Positions 39,101 to 49,921 of a stretch of 64,000 nucleotides of DNA are shown piece after piece (position 1 is the first letter of the stretch; the number at the start of each line of letters is the position of its first letter). The stretch lies in NCBI GenBank assembly GCA_013397115.1, contig VWZW01005387.1, forward strand, positions 1,753,062 through 1,817,061. Reading direction: 5' to 3'. A program made the translations under genes and the position numbers. The stretch is from Edolisoma coerulescens (taxonomy: Eukaryota > Chordata > Aves > Passeriformes > Campephagidae). The notes beneath the pieces were generated by a model. The model worked only from the letters and a program-made list of their open reading frames with translations. It did no database searches and was not told where the DNA came from.

Positions 39101-39497
39101 TGTACAGGCTGGGCACTAAAGGATGCTCTTTGATACCCGATGCTTTGCAAACCTTGATTCCTAACAACCCCCAGAAACCGACCTGATCGATCAAAAGTGT
39201 CGTCGAAGACGACGCGGCAGGTGCGCCCGTTGTTCAGGATGGTTTTCGCTGCCCCAGGGTCATAGCTGGCGTGCCAGGAGCCGAGAGAGGAGTCGTGCTG
39301 CACGTCCTTGCTGTTGATCTCAATGGGCGACTGCTTGTCGCCCTTGGCCAGGGGGTAGTTTTCGTGCCAGCGCTCGGGTCCTGAGGGACAAAGGCAAAGA
39401 AACGTCGCCCCTGCTCCGCCGGGCCCATCCCGGCCCCCCGCCGGCCCCGAGCCCGCTCACCGTTGTCGCTGTCGTAGCCCCACACGGACTGGGCCAT
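27075..39497 (-). CDS. CA3: Carbonic anhydrase 3-like gene 2, complete, 7 coding exons
   Basis: Cytosolic alpha-carbonic anhydrase. Exons on the minus strand: 39461-39497, 39183-39380, 34497-34615, 32533-32625, 30837-30902, 28404-28559, 27075-27194 (37, 198, 119, 93, 66, 156, 120 bp), all with GT/AG borders, summing to 789 bp and 262 residues against 260 in human CA3. Zinc ligands His94/His96 (QLHLHWG) and His119 (LHMVHWN), Glu106 (GSEH) and Thr199 are present. Phe198 (GSFTTPPCEEC), Arg67 and Arg91 identify CA3, the low-turnover isozyme of muscle. Position 64 is Arg (NNGRTCRV) where mammalian CA3 has Lys. Exon 5 has one codon more than usual. The two cysteines known to be glutathionylated in mammalian CA3 are Ile and Ser here (FDPSILFPKSRDYW). 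The protein ends VRASFK, the family C terminus. Intron 2 contains an assembly duplication of about 1.25 kb. Confidence 0.95.
27195..28403 (-). other. Intron 6 of CA3-like gene 2
   Basis: 1.2 kb, consensus borders, no repeat recognised. Confidence 0.9.
28404..28559 (-). CDS. CA3: CA3-like gene 2, exon 6
   Basis: 156 bp between AAG and GTAAAC. Contains GKEAPFQHFDPSILF, RDYWTYHGSFTTPPCEEC and LLREPIEVSSDQ. Phe198 and Thr199 of the active site are in GSFTT. Ile and Ser replace the two mammalian CA3 cysteines in this exon. Confidence 0.96.
28560..30836 (-). other. Intron 5 of CA3-like gene 2
   Basis: 2.3 kb, AT-rich, no recognised element. Short open frames at 29262-29573 and 29712-29981 look like chance. 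Confidence 0.85.
30837..30902 (-). CDS. CA3: CA3-like gene 2, exon 5
   Basis: 66 bp (22 codons) between CAG and GTATCA: VGNTPKPEMKRILEE then IENIKTK. CA1, CA2, CA3 and CA13 normally have 63 bp here, so one codon has been gained. Confidence 0.94.
30903..32532 (-). other. Intron 4 of CA3-like gene 2
   Basis: 1.6 kb, AT-rich, nothing recognised. Confidence 0.85.
32533..32625 (-). CDS. CA3: CA3-like gene 2, exon 4
   Basis: 93 bp, TAG acceptor and GTAAGT donor. LHMVHWNPKH (zinc ligand His119) to DGVAVVGIFLK. Confidence 0.96.
32626..34496 (-). other. Intron 3 of CA3-like gene 2
   Basis: 1.9 kb. Contains a two-copy tandem repeat at 33084-33154; otherwise nothing recognised. Confidence 0.85.
33084..33154 (+). 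repeat. Two-copy tandem repeat of about 35 bp
   Basis: Adjacent units 33084-33117 and 33118-33154 share ATATAATCTGACATTTCTT and ATATCTACTGT. Confidence 0.85.
34497..34615 (-). CDS. CA3: CA3-like gene 2, exon 3
   Basis: 119 bp, CAG acceptor and GTAGGA donor. VLRGGPLTGAYRLRQLHLHW and GSSDDHGSEHVIDGVKYAAE: Arg91, zinc ligands His94/His96 and Glu106. GC-rich relative to its introns. Confidence 0.96.
35724..35756 (+). repeat. ATT-rich microsatellite
   Basis: Imperfect TTA/GTA trinucleotide array. Confidence 0.75.
36661..36942 (+). mobile_element. CR1 LINE 3' fragment
   Basis: Plus orientation; contains GGCACCGGAACAGGTTGCC, GGAGAGGCTGTGGATGCTCC, CAAGGCCAGGTTGGATG and the terminal ACTAGATGATCTTTAAGGTC. 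The false duplication starts inside its 3' end at 36921. Confidence 0.93.
36921..37976. repeat. Assembly duplicate, copy 1 (1056 bp)
   Basis: Matches 38168-39223 at a constant offset of 1247, with no difference seen, ending in the middle of exon 2 at a single n (37977). The 41-bp exon 2 remnant (37936-37976) continues into nothing coding. Read as a contig-end overlap that was not merged. Confidence 0.92.
37978..38166. other. Misplaced duplicate of the gene 2 promoter (assembly artefact)
   Basis: Bounded by n on both sides (37977, 38167). Bases 37978-38129 match 39541-39692 (TATA box and GGGCA repeat included). The remaining 37 bases, ending CCCCGTCCC, are probably the true upstream continuation missing at the n at 39693. 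Confidence 0.9.
38168..39223. repeat. Assembly duplicate, copy 2 (1056 bp)
   Basis: Second copy of 36921-37976. It starts immediately after a single n (38167), abruptly within the CR1 3' end. This copy continues into the intact exon 2 and exon 1, so it is the genuine context on the gene side. Confidence 0.92.
39183..39380 (-). CDS. CA3: CA3-like gene 2, exon 2
   Basis: 198 bp, CAG acceptor and GTCGGT donor. PERWHENYPLAKG at the start, FDDTFDRS at the end, NNGRTCRV with Arg64 and Arg67. GC-rich, inside the CpG island. Its last 41 bases are repeated at 37936-37976 by an assembly error. Confidence 0.95.
39461..39497 (-). CDS. CA3: CA3-like gene 2, coding exon 1
   Basis: ATG at 39495-39497 in an optimal Kozak context (GGGCACCATGGCC). 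Encodes MAQSVWGYDSDN plus one base and ends before GTGAGC. The following intron is only 80 bp. Confidence 0.95.
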
Positions 39498-39568
39498 GGT
39501 GCCCGCGCCCCGTCCCGCTCGCTGCGCTGCGGCTCCCGGGTGGTCCCCTCCCTCCCGGCCCGGGGGGC

Positions 39569-39576
39569 TTTTTATA
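39569..39576 (-). promoter_or_regulatory. TATA box of CA3-like gene 2
   Basis: TATAAAAA on the minus strand, 72 bp upstream of the ATG, inside the same GTCTATAAAAAGC 13-mer as gene 1. Start of transcription expected near 39543. An assembly-duplicated copy lies at 38006-38013. Confidence 0.88.
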
Positions 39577-39605
39577 GACGGCCGCGGCTTCGCGTCCTCC
39601 CCGCA

Positions 39606-39646
39606 GGGGTGGGCAGGGCAGGGCAGGGCAGGGCAGGGCTGGGGGC
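39606..39646 (+). repeat. GGGCA pentanucleotide repeat, G-quadruplex-prone, at the gene 2 promoter
   Basis: Successive GGG tracts separated by one or two bases (gggtgggcagggca repeating, then gggctgggggcgg) 30-70 bp upstream of the TATA box. This meets the G3+N1-7 quadruplex pattern many times over on the plus (template) strand. Confidence 0.85.
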
Positions 39647-42600
39647 GGCCGCGGGGCACAGCCGTGTTCTCCCCCGGAGGAGGCAGCGGGATNAGCGCCG
39701 CGGGCGTGAAGCCCCCCCGGTGGTTCTGGACGAGCTCCCAGGGCAGGCAGGCTTCCCCACTCCCGCTTCCCGGCTTTCACAAGGGCTCCCACGCAACAGC
39801 TCGGAAAGGCCCTGTGTCTGCCTGAAAGGGTATCTCATAGCCTGCGAAACCATTGGGCAAAGGGAGACTCTGCCAGCCTCAAAGGAGGCCATTCCTGACC
39901 ATTAGCTCAAGTCTGGGTTTGATGTTGTTCAGTCAGTTCTCCTTCATGCAGGGAGCTTTACACCAAATGTATTTCTCATGTCAGGCAACTTAGCAGTGGG
40001 TATTTTGGTCAGGAAGGCATTTGGTTTTCAGATGATGGGGAGTTAACAACAGTATGGTTGTGTTAGTTGGCTTTGTCTGCACATTTGTTTTGAATACTCA
40101 GAGCTTTTCTCTCAAATGCCAGCTTTGCTGCGATCTCCCATAGCTTTGTCAGTCCATGCTAACACTGCTGCAACTCTGTCTACCTTGAGCTAAATACTAC
40201 CTCAAACTACATAACTCAAACTAAATACTATTCCAAGATAAATATTTGTGGGTCAATCAGGAAGCATCACAAACCATGGAGATTTCCAACACAGTTGTAG
40301 CAAACTTGTTCAAATGCTCCTTGTACCCATCAGCACTGTAATGCAGCATGGAAATAAACTTGCAGCTTTGAGAAGTTCTACCCTTTGTGTTGGTGAAGCA
40401 CAGGAAAAAGGTTGAAAGGCTGCAATATACAGAGCCTCGGACTAATTTGGTCCTATTTGATGTCCCCAAACCAGCTGGAAGATAAAGGTTCCCCTTCTAG
40501 GTGGCCTGTGTAGTTAGGCTAATAAAGATGTAAGTACAGACTCTGTTTAGTGTAATTAAAATTACTTTATTTAACTTGTTTAATAAACTTGTCCTGCTCT
40601 GAGTATAATCATAAGTAGATATCCTGAATCCTTTGAGATAAAGATAGGACAAGACCTCTCACTTAGGAAATTGCATTTGAGAAAATTTCTGTAGTCATGT
40701 AGATAGTATTCTTACATAGAGAAGATATGTCAGATTGAAACTCAATAAACCTTAGCAACTTACACAATACTTTAAGAGGCATCCTTTTACTATCTTTAAA
40801 GGAGCAGATGTGCTCATCATCAAAGTGTCCTTCAAAACATGTAGTTCCTCATATCTTCTTTATGCAGAATTCAATTAAGAAAATACTAGGAGGTGATTTA
40901 GGTACAATGGTATGGAAAATTACATCTTTTTGCTTTCAAAAGAGAACTCTGAGACAAAATAAAAACCATTTTTTTTTACTCTGTCATCAATCAAATGGAT
41001 AATGTCAGATTTTTTGGAAGGGCAGGCATCTAAAATTGACACCTGTTGCAATTTTAATTCAGGAAGCTCAGACATTAATCCTTTTGAATTGGTTTCTACC
41101 TTATCTGTCTAGAGAGAAACATTTGTGAGCTCATGAAGCTCTAATTGGAGCAGCTCATTTTCTGTCTGTATAAACTGACAGCTTTAGTGGCCTTGTTCAT
41201 GGAAGTCTCAGAGAGACTTTAAATCAACTTCATACACACAAAGAATGCTTCTTGGAGCCCTTTGTGGAGGTAAGGAACTTGATTTGTATTACATAGAAAA
41301 AGGTGCAAGTCAGTTCTTCCCCTAGTGTTTGAATTCATTGCTCCATGTAAGAAATTTTACAATCTTCTTTGTTAAAGAGCTCCATCCAACAGCAAAAGTC
41401 TTCGTATTTTAGCTTTCTAGTGAGCTGGTCCTGTTGCACCCAGAGGAGCATCTTTTTGTCAGCTTCTGCTTGTTGTGCCTCCCAGGCAGTAACTTAACAC
41501 ACAGGTGACAAACGTAGGTACTTGGAGTCAGCCCCAGGCGCTGAGTCATCCCACAGTGTCTCACTGACTGCTTTCTTCTCCTGTTGCTTTCCTCATCAAA
41601 GGTAGAGCGAAAAGCAAGTGTAGCACCATTACGTGCATTAAGAGATAATCAGAATAACATTATTTTTGCATTCCTTAGGATCTATCTTTATCCTTTTCTT
41701 TTGATATTGTCTGATCAATATTTGTTATCGTCTAACTTGCAAAAACTTGCTTTTTTTAGGAAGTAAACACTTCCATCACAGAAATGCCATTATAATTAAG
41801 AAAAGATCACATCTTCAAACATTCAAGAGGAGTGGTGCTACATAGTGCATTCACAACTTTATGAAAGTGATTTCTTTCTATTTTGTAAACCTTGGACAAG
41901 TTTTGAAAGCCATCAGCCATCTGAAATATCAAAGGCAAGAGCATAACAAAATCAGTGTTTACCATTCATGAAAAAGTTGAGGATTTCAGTAATTGCAGGC
42001 ATGCTCTTGCACAAAACTGGCACCCAGTGACAGAATCACAGTTGGACACCTGATGACAACAGTTTATTCAAAAGATTATCAAAATAAATAAGACATGGTT
42101 GTTGTGTTGGATACCTAACACATAAGGTGCTCTTCATCCGAAAGGGGGGTTTATATATTTGCCACCTAAATAAAAGACTGAAACAGAGGCTCCAGTACTA
42201 AATAACATGCTATAGCTATAAACACTGTCTGCTGGATATGCAGTTCAGATGCTGCATTTGCTTCTGCTAAACAAGCGAAAAGCATAATCATTCTCCTCTC
42301 ACTTACAAAAACACCTTACCTGAAGTCATAGAGACTTTCTTTTTTGAGAATGGAAATCAGCAATAAGCAGAGTCTGGAAAATGGCTCAGAGCCATGGCTT
42401 TACCCAGAGCATACAAAGCACGTACAGGAGAATGATGCATGGAAAAGTGACTGGCAGCAGTTTTGAGCTCTGCCAGCCATGACTGACTTGGCCAACCCCT
42501 TGAAATAACTAGAACAGCCAAAATACTGCTTCTCCTCAGCATGCCAATTTCCATCTGTCTCCAGGAGCCAGCACAACAGCTAGGAATGGCTGACTGTGTG

Positions 42601-42804
42601 AAGGGACACATAGAGGTAAATATGCCAGCAGGATGTAATTCAAGAATGTCTCTACTCAAAGCTAAGGTTTTCCAGGTTTCACCATGCTCAGGGATATTTC
42701 CCATGGGTGATTTCATGCAAAGGGCTTTGCTGGAGCACAGAGTGTGCCCACATTGAGTACACTGTTAAATGAGCAAAAGCATTTATTCAGTGCTTGTGGC
42801 CAAT

Positions 42805-43145
42805 CTAAATATAAAATATATTCTACTATATTTAATAGTTTGTGGAAGAAGACAATACAACAGAAAGGAATCTGATGATACACAGTATGGAAGGGGCAGC
42901 AGTGGTTTTTGACATACTGCACATTGCATGCCGGGCAGTGCAAGAAAAGCATGTCACTCAGTGCTTTTGATTGAGGGATGCCATGGTGGCATGCCATAGC
43001 CAAAAAGCCAAATTGTCATATGCCTTCACTGAGATGCCATGCTGTGGAAAACATTGTAGGAATGAATGGAAACCCCCACTGACAGCCAGATCTTATTGGA
43101 AGATCTGCCAAAGGAAAATGAGCAGCATATTGGGTTGATTTTGCT
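42805..43145 (+). repeat. Paralogous flank block 1, copy B
   Basis: Partner of 17670-18005. Shares GGCATGCCATAGCC-type sequence, TTGTCATATGCCTTC and GGAATGAATGGAAACC in the same order and orientation. Confidence 0.75.
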
Positions 43146-46100
43146 GGTTTTATACACAGAGAGTTTTTTAGCTACCTTAACACCTGTACTTGTGTAGCAC
43201 ATCTAGACAAATATTAGGCAGACTTTTAATGCATCTTTCCAGTTCAGAGGGTGTGTGACTCAGCAGTCTGCAGTTTAGACTCTAGGACCTTGCTTACAAA
43301 ATCCCATCATCCTCCTGGTGTGGCTCAGAACCTACATTCCCATTTGCAAAACTTAATATTTAGTTGGTGAGATACAATAAAAATGGAAACAACAAGCCAG
43401 ACTGTAGATTTAGCAAAAGGAACAAAAAGGTAAACAAGCTTTCCTTGCAGCAGTCTACTAAAATCAGCATAAATTGAAGGACTAGTACTAGCATTAAAAA
43501 AAAATATATATATAAAGGTAAAATTAAATGTGTTATTTATCGCATACAAATCTGATACAACAAAAATATGTTGTGTATTTCAGACGCCTCTTCCAGATCT
43601 GAAAAACTAAACAGATAAACTCTGCAGGAATATGACTCTTCTCTTTATTCCCATAGGGCTTTGCTTGTATGGCACTCACACTGAAATCCAAATCTGAGCT
43701 GGGCTGTCTACTTTTATATACACTGGCACAGTCTGACTTGAAATAATCCAAGTACAATAATTTGACCTGTACTGTTTGCTTTTATAAGGTCTGTACGTGC
43801 CTGTTTGGAAGTTCCAGCAGATTGGTAACTCTTCTATATCGAGGTAGAGTTTTATGTATGACCTTTATCTTGCATGATACTCTGGCAATAGCATTTACCT
43901 GGGAACAGTCCTAACCAGATCACAGAAATGCTAACATGGCTGGAGGAGTTCATAAGAGTTCTATAAGAGGCATCTCAATGAAATATATAATGTAATTAAT
44001 GATGCAGCAAATCAGAAATACTTCATGCATATTTTCCAGTGAGATACATCCTCCTAAAAGAGAATTTTACAAGAAAATCTTGTGTTTCCAGCCCTTGAAA
44101 TATGGTCTCTGCAGTCAGAAGAGTTTTCATCTCATAGATATTGTCCAGAAATTCCTTGAGATGTGTGTTTCCCAAAGTTCCAAGAAAGTCACTCCTTCAG
44201 AATCCACACCATTTGTGCACTTTGAAAGGTCAGAGCATAGCATCCCATTTCTATCAATATCTGTGTTTCACTTCAATGGAGTCAAAATTTCACTCTGAGA
44301 CCACAAAGCATCTTTGAAAGAATCATCTGTAGATAATGAAAAGGTAACTGGATGTGTGTAAGTGTGAACATTTATATGTGCACTGCAAGTGTAAGTATGT
44401 AATAAAAAGGGAATCAGTATTAGGAATCCCATGCTTGTCTCATATGTTACATACATACTCATATACAGCAGATATTACCAGGAGAGAGGGGGGAAAAAAC
44501 TGTAACAAAAAACCCTTAGTAACTTATAAACAATATTGGCTGGGAATGTTAATGTTCTTCTCAGAGCAGTTTAAGAAATTAACAGTCTATCGTAAGTTGA
44601 GTTTTTTTCAATAAATCCTACAGAAGCAGACTGAAAGAATGATGTGCAATGATCTGTCTGGGGATACAGTAATAGGACAGTACCTCATTTTGCAGTTGGT
44701 AGTACATTACAGTCTTATGGACAAAAGCCTCAGATTCCACGTTCTGCATTCTAAGTCTCATTTATCTGAATTTGTACTGATGTGTATTGATGGGCTCCAA
44801 TGCAATATTCAGCTTTCTCTAATAGGACCACATACAGGCTTGGGCTAAGGATTCTAAAATGCATCTGCACTTTAAAGATGCCAGTGCAGCTAACAGAAAT
44901 CCTGTTGGTCTCACAGTTTAGCATGACTCAGCACAGTGGTTTGTCAGTGCAGAAAAAGGTTTTGCTAGTTTATCTCTTCCTACTCCTACCTTTCTGTATC
45001 TTCATGTTCCTCAGTCTCTTTTTAAAAATTTCTCTGGCTTTCTCCATGGTGTTACTCTTCATTCTCTATAAATGAGTTGGTTGCTTAATGCATCTTTATA
45101 TTATGTATTTTGAAATGAAAAATACAACCCTACTCTTTTTTTTTATTCACCTAAATGGATGCCAAGATTTCATGACTGGCTTAAGATTGATGCCAGACAT
45201 ATTTTAAGTAATACAGTCAAACTCTTCCATTCTCATAGTAATTTCAGTGAACTTACTCACATACCCATGGTAGTGCTGAGGTACAGAAATATGTTTGAAG
45301 TATGGGGACAAACTACTCAGACCTTTTCAGAACTAAGCTCTTTACTCTTGACCTTAAGGATGTTTCAGGGCTATCTGTAAAAGCAGTCAAATATAATAGG
45401 CCAGTTTGAATATTCTGATTGACAGGGAGTTTTTATTAATAAGCCTTTTATGTCACTGTGGAGCTGTTCCTCCTAGGCAAGGACAGAATATTTTCTGGCA
45501 CAAATTCTCCAATCTTCCTAACTTGTCTGCAAAGAAGATTAGTAAGGGCTTTGATATGACAAGCTAGAGGTAAATAAGGAAATTATGCTTCATCCTTGTA
45601 AGGAAGACAGTGACTACTGTGGCACTGTGCTGCACTTCAGGCTTTTTTGGAAGCACGATCTGCATCTTACCAAGGAGTACACTGAGAGGTGCTCTCATAT
45701 TTGCTATTTCTGCCACTGCAGTAATGGTCACACCTTATAATCCAACACATAAAGAGTTCAGTAATAGTGAACAATGAAGTGCTTTTTACTATCCTAGCTT
45801 GCAACTCCTAACCCAGAGCGTGCTGGTAGCCATCTGGAACTGCAGACTTGGCCCTCCCGGCAGTGGTGATTGTACATCCTCCCCAGATTGTTACAGGCAC
45901 AGATCCTAGTCACTGTCATTGGAGGAGAATACATTTTTGACTGTGAAAAGCAATTGAGAATATAAATAATTCTCTTTGGTTCCTCACATTTGCTTGGTGC
46001 TGGCTTGATGTCTTTCCCTCAATTTTAGTGATGCCAAGAATCTCTCTACATAGTCAACCAATCATTCTAGACTTGTGAAATGTTTTTGGTTTGCTCAGAA

Positions 46101-46964
46101 TTGAGATCAATGTAACCTTTGTGTTCAGGATTCACACAGGAGCATTCTCTGAGGACGTAAATAATGCACCAGTTCACTACTGCTCAACACAGATGCAAAA
46201 TGAAACAGACCTGATTTATTAGCAGATCTTATTGGTTATTTTTAAGAAATATGATGAGCTGAAATGGAGAAATGAGGATTAAATATATGATGATGAAGAA
46301 TCACAGATCAGGAAATGCCTATAAGAAGTCTCAAGCCAGTCAATCCTGGCAGCTTGTGTAGTCAATCAGCATCTGCCAATTTCTCAAACATCCCATGTGG
46401 ACAGAGCAAAGATTTCCCAGCTATTCAAGAAACTAATTCCTCCAGGACAGCACAACTGAAATGAAAGGGATATGACAAGAAATGAGAAGCCATTAAATTT
46501 AGTCTCATCTCAAACAGGGATTTCCTCTGAGGAGCTGTGGGTGTCACTCCCTGGCCAGTGTTCACATTGCTGTAGCCATGCAGAGTACAGCACCCTATTC
46601 TCTACCTCACAGGACTGTGTTAAAGAATAATAATATGATTCTTGCAAAATCTGTTATTCGTCAAACAGCCACACAGATGCTAAATGTTAGCTGACTACTC
46701 ATTACAGGAACACGTTTACTGAAGGGGTAAATCTGGGCTGTTCTGAGTGTCTCCACTGCAGAACATCACCAATCTATTTCATTACTTTCTTGCAGAGTTA
46801 TAGTCGGCAAGCAAGTGTGCTGGATGGAACGAACAGCAGGTCAAGTGCCCCCAACAACCTGAAATTCATGTTCGTTCTTCTCAGTTTGTGTCCCTAAACA
46901 TTGGTGTTTGTTAAGTTAGTTTCACTATTCAGTCTTCTTCCACGTGCTTCTGGCTGGGCATTCC

Positions 46965-47205
46965 AGCTTTAACCACGTGCTTTTTGCAAAGGTTCTCTAC
47001 AGAAATTATAGCAAAATATTTTAAGGCATTAGACACGGAAAATATTTTTCTAACCTTGCATGACTATACCTTTTTTGAGAGAGGCAATGAACCTAGTGTT
47101 TCAATTATAGGTCTTACACACACAATTGGGCAACAGGCCAACAATTTTCATCTGTGTATTCCAAGACCAATACCATTTGTTTAGCTATAAATTCAGCGAT
47201 GATTA
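46965..47205 (+). repeat. Paralogous flank block 2, copy B
   Basis: Partner of 20975-21210, with ATAGGTCTTACACACA, ATTGGGCAACA and CATTTGTTTAGCTATAAATT shared in order. Confidence 0.8.
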
Positions 47206-49858
47206 ATGCATTGTATTTCTACTTCTCTGAGTTTATTAAAGGTCTGTGTTTGACAGCATCTTTGAGTGTAATAAACCAATAAATTTTAATATTGTAAAAA
47301 ACCCCCAACAATTACTTAGTATGGTAAAATAACAGATAATCTACCCAAACCACAAGCAAATACAAAGAATTTCACTTCAATAGCTGGATGCATAGTCCGT
47401 GAAGTCAAGTAATCCTTACCCAATGCAATTTCTGAGAGTTTAAGCAATCTCATGTGGACTAGCAATGATCTAATCCCAACAGTTTTTTTAAAAAGGTATC
47501 TTAAGTCTCCTTGTTTCATCATAGACAGACAATACCTTCACCAAGCCCTTCTGGATTTATCAGCTTTGACAGCAGTCTTTTTCTTTTGGCAATATTATGA
47601 CTTTCCTTTTCTGGGTGGTAGTACATGGACTAACACCTAATAACACTGGTTACGAAGCATAGTGTAATACTGAAAAACAGATATTCTGCATGTGTTTTTT
47701 CACAAAAAGTTTGTATTTTAATAGTCGGTCATGCTTGTATACAGAACCCAACTGCAAGAGTGAAGATAAATATGAGTCATTTGGTATTATGAGTGTTCTG
47801 CTGTTTTTCAGAAAAGATGCATTAGAAACTGATGTCTTTGCTTCAACAGTCACCACTACAGCTTTAGTGTCTCAGTGAAGGCAAAACATCTTCCCTGTGG
47901 AGAAAACCTCCTTATGGATCACAGATGTAAGCTGTATTTATCTATCATTCAAACAGAAAATGACTCTTAGCACTGACTCAGAAAGACTAAGGCTTGCTGT
48001 TACTGGACAGTCAAATACTCAGTGAGTCATTTGCTTCTATGGCATAATAACTAAAGCTTTCATTTATTTAGTACAATGAGGGAGGAAAGAGGAGTTCAAT
48101 GGACCACTGATACACTGTTACAGTGACAGATTTGTGCTGCGTAGGACAAAATGGTTGCAAGACCTTCCTCTGCTTCAAAAATTAGAGAAAACCACTGCTG
48201 CTGGACAGCTAAGTTATCTAGCACACAAGCCCAACCTAGCAGAGAATTTAAGCATATGAAGAATTTAAAGTTCATAAGCAGTTCCTTTTTTCTCCAGCTG
48301 GAGTGCTCACACTTGTACACTTTATAGACACAATTCCAGTAAATAACATTTTTTGTTACCCTAGATATTGGAGGTTTATCTTAAATAGCAGTCATCTGTT
48401 TTTAAAGTCACATAAAATTTTGCATTTGAAGAAACTATGAATTTATTTTAAAAATTAATGTAACTTGGTCTTGTTACTGAATTAGTTTACTAGATGTTCT
48501 TTGGGTGTGCTGGCAAGACTTGGGGAAAGAAAGCCTGAGCTTCCCTGTTTAGTCAATGTATGTCTCAGCAAGGCACTTTTTGTTCTCTTGCATCTCTAGC
48601 AGATGGTACAAACTGCCTGTCCTTTATGAGACAGGATTAACCACACTTCTTAAAAGCCGTGGCAGTGCTAGTGGTCCTCCTCCTTCTCTGGTGCTTCCCT
48701 CTGTTATCCATGTGTCGACAGTAAAGGGCAAGACACGTTTGCTGGTTCTCTGTGAAAAGAAAGATCTCCCGTGCCCCTTCACTTCTTCTCAGTCAGGGTT
48801 TGAACTCTTGCATATTTGCATACTTTGAAAACTCTCTGGGGACAGAGAATAAGATTTATGCAGAACAGACAAAGCCATCTTTCCTCAGGTTTAATGTTAA
48901 CACATGAATACTTATAAACAAATAAAACAGCACGGAAGCCACTTCTGAGAATGGTAAGCTTGCTTTTATAAGACAAGGGATTCTGTTTTCTTCACCAACC
49001 CATCTGCTTTCTTCAGAATTTACAGCACAAATTAGAGATTAAAGCATCATCTATAAACATGTAAATAAAATTAACATAACTTGGTGACATTTAATTGTAA
49101 TGTGTTTGTTATATTCCGATATAGTAAGTAAACAGTCCTTCAGCAATCACATCATCATTAAACAAAAAGTATCTGTTCCAGAAAGTTTAAAAGATTGCCC
49201 TGAAATAATGGAAGACAATACTGTTTGTATAAGATTTTTTTTTTCTTTCTGCACTTACTACATGATATGTGATCTCTGTATGGTATTGCACTTTGGAATG
49301 GAAAAAATTCAGCAGTTTAGGTAAGGCTTTTAGGAAGCATTAGCTAATTATAGCTTTTATAATCCCCGTCATTTAGATCTAGTCTCCTGTTTGTAATAGC
49401 TGAGATCATTCCGATCTTGCAACATCCTGCACCGTCACTTACTGGATCTTCTGTTTTTCCTATAAATATGTGTATCTGAACTCTCAGTTTTAGTAGTTCA
49501 TCTTAAAAAAGTGATAAGTTCTGAACTGTTGGCTGTTTTACTTTATTTACATGATTGTTTTCACGACAGATAAAAATTCAGAGAACAGCCATTATCTATG
49601 TATGTACTAATCCAAATGTAATGAATTATAGAAATCATTGCACATCCATGTTCAAAATTCCCAAGGCAATGCCCACATCTCTGACTCATTCTTCTTGTCT
49701 TTAATTCTGGACATATTCTCTATACAGCACAATCTATGATTCCTGTATCTGTTTGTAGAAAATAAATTGAATAAACCAGGAACTAAATATTCTTATCTAG
49801 TGTTCCAATATTTTTTATAATGATAGAGAAATGTTTTGTAACATTCCAGTCAAGGAAC

Positions 49859-49921
49859 CATAAAAAGACTCAGGTTGGAAGGGACTTGAGACAGTCATCT
49901 AGTCCAACCCTCTGCAGAAAT
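49859..49921 (-). mobile_element. CR1 LINE 3'-end scrap
   Basis: CAGGTTGGAAGGGACTTGAG and CATCTAGTCCAACCCTCTGCAG, the reverse complement of a CR1 3' terminus. Confidence 0.75.

Larger units (their letters stand above)
34616..39182 (-). other. Intron 2 of CA3-like gene 2 (artificially lengthened)
   Basis: 4.6 kb as assembled, but about 1.25 kb of this (36921-37976 plus a promoter scrap to 38166) is a false duplicate, so the true intron is about 3.3 kb. Contains a CR1 fragment and an ATT-rich microsatellite (35724-35756). Confidence 0.85.
39183..39800. promoter_or_regulatory. CpG island at the gene 2 promoter
   Basis: Dense CpG and G+C over exons 2 and 1, the 80-bp intron, the TATA box and upstream sequence; interrupted by an n at 39693. 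Confidence 0.85.
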
